DNA from: Porticoccus sp. | GTDB taxonomy: Bacteria > Pseudomonadota > Gammaproteobacteria > Pseudomonadales > Porticoccaceae | Direction: 5' to 3' | NCBI GenBank assembly: GCA_002685455.1 | Contig: NYXF01000082.1 | Coordinates: forward strand, 1-16,127 | DNA: 16,127 nt | In this document: positions 8,459-15,962 of the stretch, one piece after another | Layout of the letters: each line of letters begins with the position of its first letter | How positions within the stretch are numbered: position 1 is the stretch's first letter | Translations under genes and position numbers: made by a program | The notes under the pieces: generated by a model | What the model was told of the DNA's origin: nothing | The model's database searches: none | Seen by the model: the letters and a program-made list of their open reading frames with translations, nothing else

Positions 8459-9559
8459 ATGTTCAGATGTAAGAATTGCTTGAATGCCTCGACAAGGCCT
8501 CGTATCAAATTTGATAATCGCGGTTGGTGTAATGCATGTCAGTGGATGGAGGAAAAAAAAACACTCAATTGGGCAGATCGAGAAAATCAACTCAGAGAAT
8601 TATTGAATCGACATCGCGGCAATTCACATTATGACTGTATTGTTACTGTAAGTGGTGGAAAAGATGGCTCTTATGTGGCTCATACTTTAAAAAATCGCTA
8701 TGGCATCAACCCACTTTGTTTGACTATTAGACCTCCTATGCCAATGAAAATTGGAGACGAAAATTTATTATCATTTATCAATAGCGGTTACGAGCATATA
8801 CACGTATCTACTAATAGGGAAGCAATGCGAAAATTAGATAAAATCGGCTTTCTCGAGTATGGTCAAGGTTACTTTGGTTGGTTAATATCAATAGATACTG
8901 CAGTAATGCGTTTTGCTTCTACATACGGAATTAATTTAATATTTAAAGCGGAAGACGGTGAAATAGAATACGGTGGAAGCACAGAGAAAAAAAATACCGC
9001 TTTATATGATATAGAATACATAAAAAGAGCTTATTTAAGTGAAGCACATGATCATGTCTTAGATTTATCTGGTCTGTCCAAACAAGATAGATATCCTTTT
9101 GAGTTTCCAACGGATCAAATTGATAGTATAAAAGATATTGAGTTAACTCATTTAAGTTACTATGAAAATTGGGATCCATATAGAAATTATCTTATAGCTA
9201 AAGAGCACTGTGGTTTGAAAGAGCTGGATGAAGGTTCATCCGGAACTTTCACAAATTTTGCACAAAATGATCAAGAGTTAGCATCCCTTCATTACTATTT
9301 GATGTACTTAAAATTTGGATTCGGCAGAGCAACTCAGGATGCTGGCATAGAGATAAGGCGTGGAGCAATGTCTCGTGAACAAGCTGTTAATCTTGTTAGT
9401 CTTTATGATAATCAGCCGCCAATTAATAGCTATCAAAAATATGCAGACTACTATGAAATTTCTTTGAGTGAGTTTCATGAAACACTAGATAAGTTTGCTA
9501 ATAAAGATCTTTTTAGAAAGGTTGGTGATTCTTGGGAACCTCTCTTTACCGTAGAATGA
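8459..9559 (+). CDS. ptmG: N-acetyl sugar amidotransferase (WbuX/WbpG/PtmG family)
   Basis: This 366-residue protein combines an N-terminal four-cysteine motif (Cys4, Cys7, Cys24, Cys27), likely binding zinc, with a PP-loop ATP-pyrophosphatase signature SGGKDGS at 65-71. The family activates an N-acyl group on a sugar by adenylation and replaces its oxygen with nitrogen, producing an amidino group; examples are WbpG, PseA and PtmG. Ammonia is normally supplied by partner HisH and HisF proteins, and those are the next two genes. In this pathway the likely substrate is legionaminic acid or its CMP form. Whether N5-acetyl or N7-formyl is modified cannot be read from sequence. A nine-A run at 8553-8561 lies at about codons 32-35. 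Confidence 0.85.
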   Translation: MFRCKNCLNASTRPRIKFDNRGWCNACQWMEEKKTLNWADRENQLRELLNRHRGNSHYDCIVTVSGGKDGSYVAHTLKNRYGINPLCLTIRPPMPMKIGDENLLSFINSGYEHIHVSTNREAMRKLDKIGFLEYGQGYFGWLISIDTAVMRFASTYGINLIFKAEDGEIEYGGSTEKKNTALYDIEYIKRAYLSEAHDHVLDLSGLSKQDRYPFEFPTDQIDSIKDIELTHLSYYENWDPYRNYLIAKEHCGLKELDEGSSGTFTNFAQNDQELASLHYYLMYLKFGFGRATQDAGIEIRRGAMSREQAVNLVSLYDNQPPINSYQKYADYYEISLSEFHETLDKFANKDLFRKVGDSWEPLFTVE

Positions 9560-9564
9560 AATAA

Positions 9565-10185
9565 ATGAAAAAAATTATTATTGTAGATTACGGCATGGGC
9601 AATTTATGGTCTGTGGTCAATGCACTTAAGTATCTTGAGGCAGATTGTGTTGTTAGCAATAGACCTGATTTAATAAAAAATGCAGATACCATAATACTTC
9701 CTGGGGTGGGATCATTTAAAAATGCAATAGCTGCACTTAGACAAAAAAGTTTGATTGATCCATTACGTGAGGCTGTCGAAGTAAAAAAAAGAAAAATATT
9801 GGGAATTTGCTTAGGTTTTCAGCTAATGACCGAATCAAGCAGCGAGGACGGCTATACAGCCGGCCTTAATTTTATTAATGGAAATGTTAAGCGTTTTGAA
9901 TCTGATGAAATGCGAGGAGAAAAAGTCCCTCACATTGGTTTTAATCGAGTAAATATGCCCAATAATGAAGGAATATTTTTAAATTTCGGTAAAAAAGCAG
10001 ATTTTTATTTTGTTCATTCTTATAGACTAATCCCGCATCAATTAAGCGGGCAGATAGCCACATGTAATCATGGAATCAAGTTTGTTGCAGCTTATCAAAA
10101 TGAGAATATTTTTGGTACACAATTTCATCCAGAAAAAAGCCAAACCAATGGCCTCATTTTACTGAGAAACTTTTTGGCGATTTAA
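9565..10185 (+). CDS. hisH: HisH-type glutamine amidotransferase for glycan amidation
   Basis: This is a 206-residue class I glutamine amidotransferase. The triad is complete: nucleophile Cys82 in GICLGFQ, His188 and Glu190 in FHPEK. It hydrolyses glutamine and passes ammonia to its HisF partner. The gene lies directly between the sugar amidotransferase and a diverged HisF, with no other histidine genes in the window, so it should serve the amidation of the nonulosonate, as HisH2/WbuY does in other glycan loci. It starts five bases after the upstream stop, and only three bases separate it from hisF. Calling it a histidine biosynthesis gene would probably be wrong, although the fold is the same. 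Confidence 0.87.
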   Translation: MKKIIIVDYGMGNLWSVVNALKYLEADCVVSNRPDLIKNADTIILPGVGSFKNAIAALRQKSLIDPLREAVEVKKRKILGICLGFQLMTESSSEDGYTAGLNFINGNVKRFESDEMRGEKVPHIGFNRVNMPNNEGIFLNFGKKADFYFVHSYRLIPHQLSGQIATCNHGIKFVAAYQNENIFGTQFHPEKSQTNGLILLRNFLAI

Positions 10186-10188
10186 GTT

Positions 10189-11010
10189 ATGCTAAAAAAA
10201 AGAATAATATTCACGCTACTTTATGATAGTGGTAACTTTATGTTGAGTCGCAATTTTCGACTCCAGCAAGTCGGCAACTTGACCTGGCTACAACGTAATT
10301 ATAACTTTTCTCATATAGCTTTCTTCATTGATGAACTAATTATACTTGATGTAAGTCGCGGTGAACGCAATACTGATAATTTTTGTGAAACCCTAAAAAA
10401 ACTCACTAGCGATTGTTTTGTGCCAATTGCTGCTGGAGGGGGAGTACGCTCAATAGATTATGCCAGAAGATTGTTAAGATCAGGAGCTGATAAGATTGTG
10501 ATCAACACTCCATTATTTGAGGATCAGGATTTAGTTAGAGATCTTGTGAAAGAATTTGGACAACAATGTGTGGTTGGCTCTGTTGATATTAAGAGAGACA
10601 ACTCAAGCCAATATCATATATACACAAACAATGGAAAAAATAAGATAGAAGAGAAACCTGTAGATGCCTTAAAATCAGTTACAAAACAGTGGATAGGGGA
10701 ATTATACTTAAACTCTATTGATCAGGATGGAACTGGTCAAGGTTATGATTTAGCATTACTAGATCAAATACCCACTAGTTGCTCAGTACCAATTATTATT
10801 GCTGGTGGTGTAGGTAACAGCAATCATCTGGCGGAGGGGTTTGCGGAAAAAAAAGTTGATGCAGTTGCAACAGCACATTTATTTAACTTTATTGGTAATG
10901 GTCTACAAAGTGCTCGAGAAGCATTGCTAACTCAGGGCGCACAACTTGCAGTTTGGCCAGATGTATCCGAGTCTTTTCTTCAAAAAAATAAAGATGAAAC
11001 TAAATCATGA
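10189..11010 (+). CDS. hisF: Diverged HisF paralogue for glycan amidation (WbuZ type)
   Basis: This 273-residue TIM barrel is related to the cyclase subunit of imidazole glycerol phosphate synthase. The phosphate-binding glycines (AAGGGVRS near 81-88 and IAGGVG later), the DGTxxGYD segment (180-187) and Asp133, equivalent to Thermotoga Asp130, are present. The first catalytic aspartate, Asp11 in Thermotoga HisF, is replaced by Leu11 in KRIIFTLLY. Loss of that residue argues against ring closure in histidine synthesis. It agrees with a role as ammonia channel or scaffold for the amidotransferase, as in the WbuZ/HisF2 family. The C-terminus is about 20 residues longer than typical HisF. Its last codons overlap the next gene as ATGA. 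Confidence 0.85.
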   Translation: MLKKRIIFTLLYDSGNFMLSRNFRLQQVGNLTWLQRNYNFSHIAFFIDELIILDVSRGERNTDNFCETLKKLTSDCFVPIAAGGGVRSIDYARRLLRSGADKIVINTPLFEDQDLVRDLVKEFGQQCVVGSVDIKRDNSSQYHIYTNNGKNKIEEKPVDALKSVTKQWIGELYLNSIDQDGTGQGYDLALLDQIPTSCSVPIIIAGGVGNSNHLAEGFAEKKVDAVATAHLFNFIGNGLQSAREALLTQGAQLAVWPDVSESFLQKNKDETKS

Positions 11011-12014
11011 TCAAGCGCCTCCTTGTGGTTGGTTATGGTAGTATTGGCAGGCGCCATGTACGCATTTTAAGAAAAATGATGCCTGAGGCTGATATTCGTG
11101 TGATGCGTCACAAACCTTATGATGGAAACATAGAATTTGTAAATGGAGTATTCAGCAATTTAAAAGACGCATGTGTCTTTTCTCCTCAGGCAGCAGTTAT
11201 AGCTAACCCAGCTCCTTTTCACATTAACGATGCAATATCTCTTGCAAATATAGGTTGTCATCTTCTTATAGAAAAACCTATTTCTGATAAAACTGACAAT
11301 GTTGAAGAGCTTATTAAGCTAGCAAGAAGGCGCAATATAATTTTACAGATTGGGTATAATTTGCGCTTTCTTCTTTCTCTTGAGTATTTTCGAAATAAAA
11401 TTCAGAGCGGTTCAATAGGAAGGATACTTTCTGTGCGATCTGAAGTAGGTCAATACCTTCCTTCGTGGCGTCCAGATGGTGACTATACAAAACATGTCTC
11501 TGCACAAAAAAAGCTAGGTGGAGGGGTTTTATTAGAGCTTAGCCATGAAATTGACTACCTGAGATGGATTTTTGGTGAAATAGAATGGGTGAGTGCATGG
11601 TATGGAAAACAAGGAAATTTAAAGATAGATGTAGAAGATACTGCTCTGCTTAGGCTGGGTTTTAAAACTGAAACGTCGAAAGCTAACAATATAGCATCTT
11701 TAAATATTGATTTTTTACGGCAAGATAAGACGCGAGCTTGTATTGCGGTTGGGGAGCTTGGGTCGCTACGTTGGGATGGCATTACAAATAAGGTAGATAA
11801 ATTTCAAGCAGATAATAGTGAGTGGCAAACTATATATAATTATATCGAAAAGCACGATGACAGCTATAATGCTCAATGGAAAAACTTTTTTCAATGTATA
11901 AAAACTGGCAGTACACCACGAGTAACAGGTGAGGATGGACTTGCTGTCCTTCATATCATCAAGGCAATATATGCCTCAAAAATTGCTAAAGGAGTTCAAG
12001 TTGCTATTGAATAA
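11007..12014 (+). CDS. ptmF: Gfo/Idh/MocA-family oxidoreductase (PtmF-like)
   Basis: This 335-residue NAD(P)-dependent sugar oxidoreductase has an N-terminal Rossmann fold with GYGSIG at 9-14 and the family's EKP motif at 89-91, followed by a C-terminal alpha/beta domain with HEIDYLRWIFG near residue 180. The Campylobacter legionaminic/ptm cluster contains PtmF, a protein of the same superfamily, next to ptmE, ptmB and ptmA, and the order here is similar. A role in supplying the glucosamine precursor has been proposed for PtmF, but the exact reaction is not readable from this sequence. The start overlaps hisF by four bases. The next gene follows after 42 bases that hold a stem-loop. The symbol is assigned by family and position. 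Confidence 0.72.
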   Translation: MIKRLLVVGYGSIGRRHVRILRKMMPEADIRVMRHKPYDGNIEFVNGVFSNLKDACVFSPQAAVIANPAPFHINDAISLANIGCHLLIEKPISDKTDNVEELIKLARRRNIILQIGYNLRFLLSLEYFRNKIQSGSIGRILSVRSEVGQYLPSWRPDGDYTKHVSAQKKLGGGVLLELSHEIDYLRWIFGEIEWVSAWYGKQGNLKIDVEDTALLRLGFKTETSKANNIASLNIDFLRQDKTRACIAVGELGSLRWDGITNKVDKFQADNSEWQTIYNYIEKHDDSYNAQWKNFFQCIKTGSTPRVTGEDGLAVLHIIKAIYASKIAKGVQVAIE

Positions 12015-12022
12015 AAATATTA

Positions 12023-12052
12023 AAATTGAATTTCATACTAAAAGTTCAATTT
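12023..12052 (+). other. AT-rich stem-loop just before legF
   Basis: AAATTGAA at 12023-12030 and TTCAATTT at 12045-12052 form a perfect 8-base inverted repeat. Three further pairs (one G-T) extend it inward to 12033/12042, leaving an 8-base loop. It ends four bases before the legF start codon, in a spacer with no recognisable Shine-Dalgarno sequence. In RNA it could cover the translation start, or be a weak transcript-processing or attenuation structure. There is no clear run of T after it, so it does not look like a strong intrinsic terminator. Confidence 0.4.
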
Positions 12053-12056
12053 ATAT

Positions 12057-12758
12057 ATGAATGCTATTGCATTTATCTTTGCTCGAGGCGGTTCCAAGGG
12101 GCTTCCAGGAAAGAATATACTCCCATTAGCCGGAAAACCCCTAATTGCTTGGGCAATCGAGCATGCAAAAGCAATTGAACGCATACAAAGGATTGTTGTC
12201 TCGACAGATTCAAAAGAGATTGCCGAAGTCGCATTAAAATATGGAGCAGAAGTACCTTTTCTTCGTCCCGCTGAGTTAGCTCATGACGATAGTCCTGAGC
12301 TAGACTCTTGGCATCATGCCCTCAAATTCATCTTGGCTAAAGAGGGCGAGCTACCCGATGTAATGGTCTCAGTGCCAGTCACAGCACCTTTACGCATACC
12401 TTTAGATATTGAAAGATGTCTTGATTCTTATCAAAAGCATGATGTTGATACGATAGTTACCGTAACTGAAGCGCATCGCAATCCTTATTTTAATATTGTT
12501 AAAGAAAACTTAAATGGCACCTTAGAATTAGTTATTCAGCCGGATATTAGTGTCTCTAGGCGGCAGGATGCCCCTAAAACATATGATATGACAACTGTGG
12601 CATATGTAACCGACCCAAAATTTATTATCTCAAAAAACTCAATCTTCGCTGGAAGAGTAAAAGCAGTTCATGTTCCTCCAGATAGAGCTATTGATATTGA
12701 CACTATGCTAGATTTTAAGATTGCAGAATTTATTTTTCATCAAGGTCGAAAAAAATGA
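12057..12758 (+). CDS. legF: CMP-legionaminic acid synthetase LegF (PtmB)
   Basis: This 233-residue acylneuraminate cytidylyltransferase transfers CMP from CTP to the nonulosonate, giving the activated donor used by a glycosyltransferase. The family signature is seen at the N-terminus: Arg10, Ser13, Lys19 and Asn20 in the glycine-rich FARGGSKGLPGKN. The length matches NeuA/PseF/LegF enzymes. Neighbours (LegI upstream, PtmF before and PtmA after) point to legionaminic rather than sialic acid. In Campylobacter the same gene is known as ptmB. The gene ends in an ATGA overlap with the next SDR. No Shine-Dalgarno is evident before the start, where an AT-rich stem-loop lies. Confidence 0.9.
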   Translation: MNAIAFIFARGGSKGLPGKNILPLAGKPLIAWAIEHAKAIERIQRIVVSTDSKEIAEVALKYGAEVPFLRPAELAHDDSPELDSWHHALKFILAKEGELPDVMVSVPVTAPLRIPLDIERCLDSYQKHDVDTIVTVTEAHRNPYFNIVKENLNGTLELVIQPDISVSRRQDAPKTYDMTTVAYVTDPKFIISKNSIFAGRVKAVHVPPDRAIDIDTMLDFKIAEFIFHQGRKK

Positions 12759-13561
12759 AAACACTTAAAAATTTAAGCGATATGTCTGATCGACGAGCTC
12801 TCATTACAGGTGGAGCTGGCCATTTAGGTCAATTAATGGCTGACACCTTAGCTGAACTTGGAGCAGATATAATCTTACTTGATTTACCAGGGTCAAATTT
12901 CTCTGAAATTCAAGATCGTTTGATAAAGAAATGGAATACTGACCCACAAATTATAGCTTGTGACTTAGAGTTGGAAGAGGATCGCATGTCTGTAATTGAC
13001 AAAATCAAATCAGATGGAAAAGGTTTAAGCTGTCTTATAAATAATGCAGCTTTGGGAGGTACAGCAAAATTAGATGGTTGGATTTCTGATTTTGAGGATC
13101 AATCACTTGAAACTTGGAATCGTGCTTTGGAGGTTAACCTTACTGCGCCTTTTCATCTTTCTCAAGCATTTTCCCCAGAGTTGAGATACGCTAAAGGTGG
13201 CAATATTATTAATATCACTTCTATCTATGGACAATTAGGACCAGATTGGCGTTTATATGAAGGAGTCAATATGGGAAATCCAGCTGCCTATGGGGCAAGC
13301 AAAGGTGGTCTATCCCAAATGACAAGATGGTTGGCAACAACACTAGCGCCAGAAATTAGAGTAAACGCTATCTCACCTGGAGGTATATTTCGGAATCAAC
13401 CACAAAAATTTGTAGAACGATATATAAAAAAAACACCACTAAAGAGAATGGCATCGGAAGATGACTTCCGTGGAGCTGTAGCATATCTTGCATCAGACTT
13501 ATCTGCCTATATGACCGGTCAGATTATTGGTATTGACGGTGGTCTGAGTTCACTGTGTTAA
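12755..13561 (+). CDS. ptmA: Short-chain dehydrogenase/reductase (PtmA-like)
   Basis: This 268-residue classical SDR has the cofactor motif TGGAGHLG at 18-25, NNAA from 96, and catalytic Ser156, Tyr179 and Lys183 (YGASK). The C-terminal SDLSAYMTGQIIGIDGG is typical of the family. It overlaps legF by four bases. A homologous SDR, PtmA, follows ptmB in the Campylobacter legionaminic/ptm cluster and has been implicated in precursor supply together with PtmF. The reaction here is therefore a pathway-based guess; a 3-oxoacyl-ACP reductase annotation would be generic and misleading in this context. The following gene may begin at a GTG inside the last codons of this one. Confidence 0.78.
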   Translation: MKTLKNLSDMSDRRALITGGAGHLGQLMADTLAELGADIILLDLPGSNFSEIQDRLIKKWNTDPQIIACDLELEEDRMSVIDKIKSDGKGLSCLINNAALGGTAKLDGWISDFEDQSLETWNRALEVNLTAPFHLSQAFSPELRYAKGGNIINITSIYGQLGPDWRLYEGVNMGNPAAYGASKGGLSQMTRWLATTLAPEIRVNAISPGGIFRNQPQKFVERYIKKTPLKRMASEDDFRGAVAYLASDLSAYMTGQIIGIDGGLSSLC

Positions 13562-14571
13562 ACAATAAGTTGGCGCAAATTATGAGTACTGATGAAAAAA
13601 AATTTATAGATTTGTCAAGAGAAAATTCATTTACCAATGAGGTAATAATTGTTGATGGACAAGCTCGTTCTGGAAAAAATATGGTGGCTATCCTTTTGAC
13701 CACTATGGCTAGAGTCGAAAAAATGAGATTAAACAGTCAAATGGATAATATTCCAAGATTCTTCGGCTTAGGAAAAATGACAGAAGATGCAGCGATAATT
13801 GCTCTTAAAACGGAGCTCGATGAAAATATATATTATAACTCAATCTCTAGAGACGTTAACTTTCGCCTAAGTGACTATACTGGGGTCCTAAAGCAAGGAA
13901 AAAGATGGCTGTATATAAAAAGACTTTTTCAAGGTGCTGACGATGATGCAATAAAGCGAATCAAAAAAGAAAATCCAATTTTTCAAGAAATGACACATGA
14001 TGGAATTCAGTATATTAATCTTTATTTCAAAGTTCTAGGAGATCGCTTAAAATTTATTCATGTGCTTCGCCATCCAGTAAATAATATTTTCGAGCAAAAT
14101 AATCGCGACTTTGGGACTCGAATTGGAAAAGATCCAAGAGAATTACAGCTGACATTTAAATGGAAAAAAGATGTTATTCCTTTGATGGCGGTAGGTTACG
14201 AGGAGCTTTGGATCAAAGGTTCTCCGCTAGAAAAATTAGTGGTGATAGTAGATGCAATGTTTCGAAAAAATATAGCCTCCATTCAAAGTTTGTCTGAGCT
14301 GCAAAAAAAGCAAATTTTACTTTTGAGTTTTGATCATTTTGTAAAAAACCCTAAGCAAGATTTACTTAGGCTTGAGGAGTTTATTGGCCAAACATTCGGT
14401 AGTCAGTGCTCTCGTATTTTGCGTAGGGAAAATTGCCCAAGAGAGGTTCCAGCAGACCAAATAAAAGAGCGATATGAAGTTATTCATTCTTGTATTAAAG
14501 GTTCATATAAGGAACTTTTTGAAAAAATGATAGAAGATTACGATCAAACAATTACAGAGCTAGTGCTATAG
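13555..14571 (+). CDS. Sulfotransferase-like P-loop protein
   Basis: I recognise the fold but not the exact family of this 338-residue protein (GTG start). A phosphate-binding loop GQARSGKN lies at 35-42, preceded by a hydrophobic strand (EVIIVD). LRHPVNNIFEQ (171-181) resembles the 3'-phosphate-binding strand-helix of PAPS sulfotransferases. LLLSFDHFVKNPKQDLLRL and the following EEFIG (255-278) resemble the conserved C-terminal part of that family. The loop differs from the usual RSGST type by a Lys and Asn, so a kinase-like or other phosphotransfer role is possible. The GTG at 13555 overlaps the upstream SDR by seven bases; an ATG at 13582 is an equally plausible start, giving 329 residues. 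Its place between sugar and phosphonate genes suggests modification of the glycan, such as sulfation. Confidence 0.55.
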   Translation: MLNNKLAQIMSTDEKKFIDLSRENSFTNEVIIVDGQARSGKNMVAILLTTMARVEKMRLNSQMDNIPRFFGLGKMTEDAAIIALKTELDENIYYNSISRDVNFRLSDYTGVLKQGKRWLYIKRLFQGADDDAIKRIKKENPIFQEMTHDGIQYINLYFKVLGDRLKFIHVLRHPVNNIFEQNNRDFGTRIGKDPRELQLTFKWKKDVIPLMAVGYEELWIKGSPLEKLVVIVDAMFRKNIASIQSLSELQKKQILLLSFDHFVKNPKQDLLRLEEFIGQTFGSQCSRILRRENCPREVPADQIKERYEVIHSCIKGSYKELFEKMIEDYDQTITELVL

Positions 14572-14660
14572 AATTTAAATACATACCTTAATTCGAGAAA
14601 TTTCCGTATTTGCTTTCTTTAAAAGTTAAGGATTAAATTTTTTAATGAAAAATATTTATT
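14572..14660. other. Gap between the sugar module and the phosphonate module
   Basis: This is the longest gap inside the operon (89 bases) and has no open reading frame of note. CCTTAA at 14586-14591 and TTAAGG at 14626-14631 are inverted repeats, too far apart to look like a terminator. A weak promoter-like pair, TTGCTT at 14610-14615 and TTAAAT at 14633-14638 with 17 bases between, could start separate transcription of the phosphonate genes. No clear Shine-Dalgarno precedes the ATG at 14661. Confidence 0.35.
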
Positions 14661-15962
14661 ATGAATAAATCTGTATATGTAGGTATGAGTGCTGATCTTA
14701 TACATCCAGGACATCTTAATATCATCCAAAGAGCCGCTGAGCTTGGAGACGTGACAGTGGGTCTTCTAACTGATAGCGCTATCGCAAGTTATAAAAGACT
14801 ACCATACATGTCATATGATCAAAGAAAGATAGTTCTAGAAAATCTCAAGGGCGTTGGACGTGTAGTCCCTCAGACGACATTAAATTATACCACTAATTTG
14901 CAAAAATACAGACCAGACTTTGTCGTCCATGGAGATGATTGGAGGGAGGGTATTCAGAGTCAGGTTCGCAAGCAAGTTATCTCAGCTTTATCTGAATGGG
15001 GTGGTGAATTGATCGAAGTTCCATATACTGATGGAATTTCATCTACTAAGCTAAATAAAGCACTAAAAGAAATAGGCACAACCCCTGACCTCCGACGTAG
15101 GAAATTAAGGCGTTTATTAAATGCAAAGCCGTTGTTACGATTTATAGAAGCACATAATGGCCTAACTGGATTAATTGCAGAAAATATAAGTATCGACACT
15201 GATAATAAGAAAAAAGAATTTGATGGCATGTGGGGGAGCAGCCTCACCGAGTCAACAGCGAAAGGGAAACCTGATATTGAAGCTGTTGATGTCACGTCTC
15301 GCACACAAACTTTACATGACATCATGGAAGTCACAACTAAACCATTAATTTACGATGCTGATACTGGTGGAAAAATTGAGCACTTTGAATTCACTATTCG
15401 TACATTGGAGCGCTTAGGTGTTTCAGCTGCCGTGATCGAAGATAAAGTAGGCCTAAAAAAGAACTCTCTTTTTGGAAATGATGTTTTTCAGAGCCAAGAT
15501 ACCATCGAGGGATTTTGCGCTAAATTAAAAGCCGGAAAATCATCTCAAATCACTGATAGTTTTATGATTATTGCCAGAATTGAGAGTTTAATTCTCGATG
15601 CAGGAATGCAGGATGCGGTGGCTCGAGCAGAAGCTTATATAAAAGCAGGAGCTGATGGTATAATGATTCACAGTCGTCATAAAGACCCCGCCGAAATTTT
15701 TGAATTTTGTAAAATTTACCAAGGTTTTTTAAACAGAGTTCCCCTTGTAGTGGTCCCATCCAGTTATAACTCTGTTACGGAAGAGGAACTTCAAGCTCTG
15801 GGTGTAAATATTGTTATATATGCCAATCAGCTTTTGCGAGCTGCCTATCCTGCAATGGAAAATACGGCTCGTTCAATACTAAAATATGGTCGCTCTTTAG
15901 AGGCAGATTCTGAGCTTCTCTCTATCGGAAGCGTCTTAGAGTTAATTCCTGGGACAAAATAA
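14661..15962 (+). CDS. pepM: Cytidylyltransferase-PEP mutase fusion (phosphonate biosynthesis)
   Basis: This is a two-domain protein of 433 residues. Residues 1 to about 140 form a TagD/ECT-type nucleotidyltransferase with HPGH at 15-18 and ISSTK at 126-130. From about 155 onward lies phosphoenolpyruvate mutase, which rearranges PEP into phosphonopyruvate, creating the C-P bond. The mutase signature EDK-X5-NS is at 260-269. Residues equivalent to the Mytilus active site appear intact: Asp205, Asp232, Asp234, Glu260, Lys266, Asn268, Arg306 and His337. This separates it from isocitrate lyase relatives. The N-terminal domain probably activates a phosphonate as its CMP ester for transfer to a glycan or lipid; that is inference. 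The stop and the next start share one base (TAATG). Confidence 0.9.
   Translation: MNKSVYVGMSADLIHPGHLNIIQRAAELGDVTVGLLTDSAIASYKRLPYMSYDQRKIVLENLKGVGRVVPQTTLNYTTNLQKYRPDFVVHGDDWREGIQSQVRKQVISALSEWGGELIEVPYTDGISSTKLNKALKEIGTTPDLRRRKLRRLLNAKPLLRFIEAHNGLTGLIAENISIDTDNKKKEFDGMWGSSLTESTAKGKPDIEAVDVTSRTQTLHDIMEVTTKPLIYDADTGGKIEHFEFTIRTLERLGVSAAVIEDKVGLKKNSLFGNDVFQSQDTIEGFCAKLKAGKSSQITDSFMIIARIESLILDAGMQDAVARAEAYIKAGADGIMIHSRHKDPAEIFEFCKIYQGFLNRVPLVVVPSSYNSVTEEELQALGVNIVIYANQLLRAAYPAMENTARSILKYGRSLEADSELLSIGSVLELIPGTK

Noticed and set aside
9565..11010. hisH-hisF as a fragment of a histidine operon
   Set aside because: No other his genes are present, HisF lacks the Asp11 equivalent, and a sugar amidotransferase sits immediately upstream.
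14960..15334. Antisense 124-codon open frame within pepM
   Set aside because: The opposite strand is a well-conserved enzyme with intact active-site residues; the antisense product shows no recognisable motif and looks like a shadow frame.
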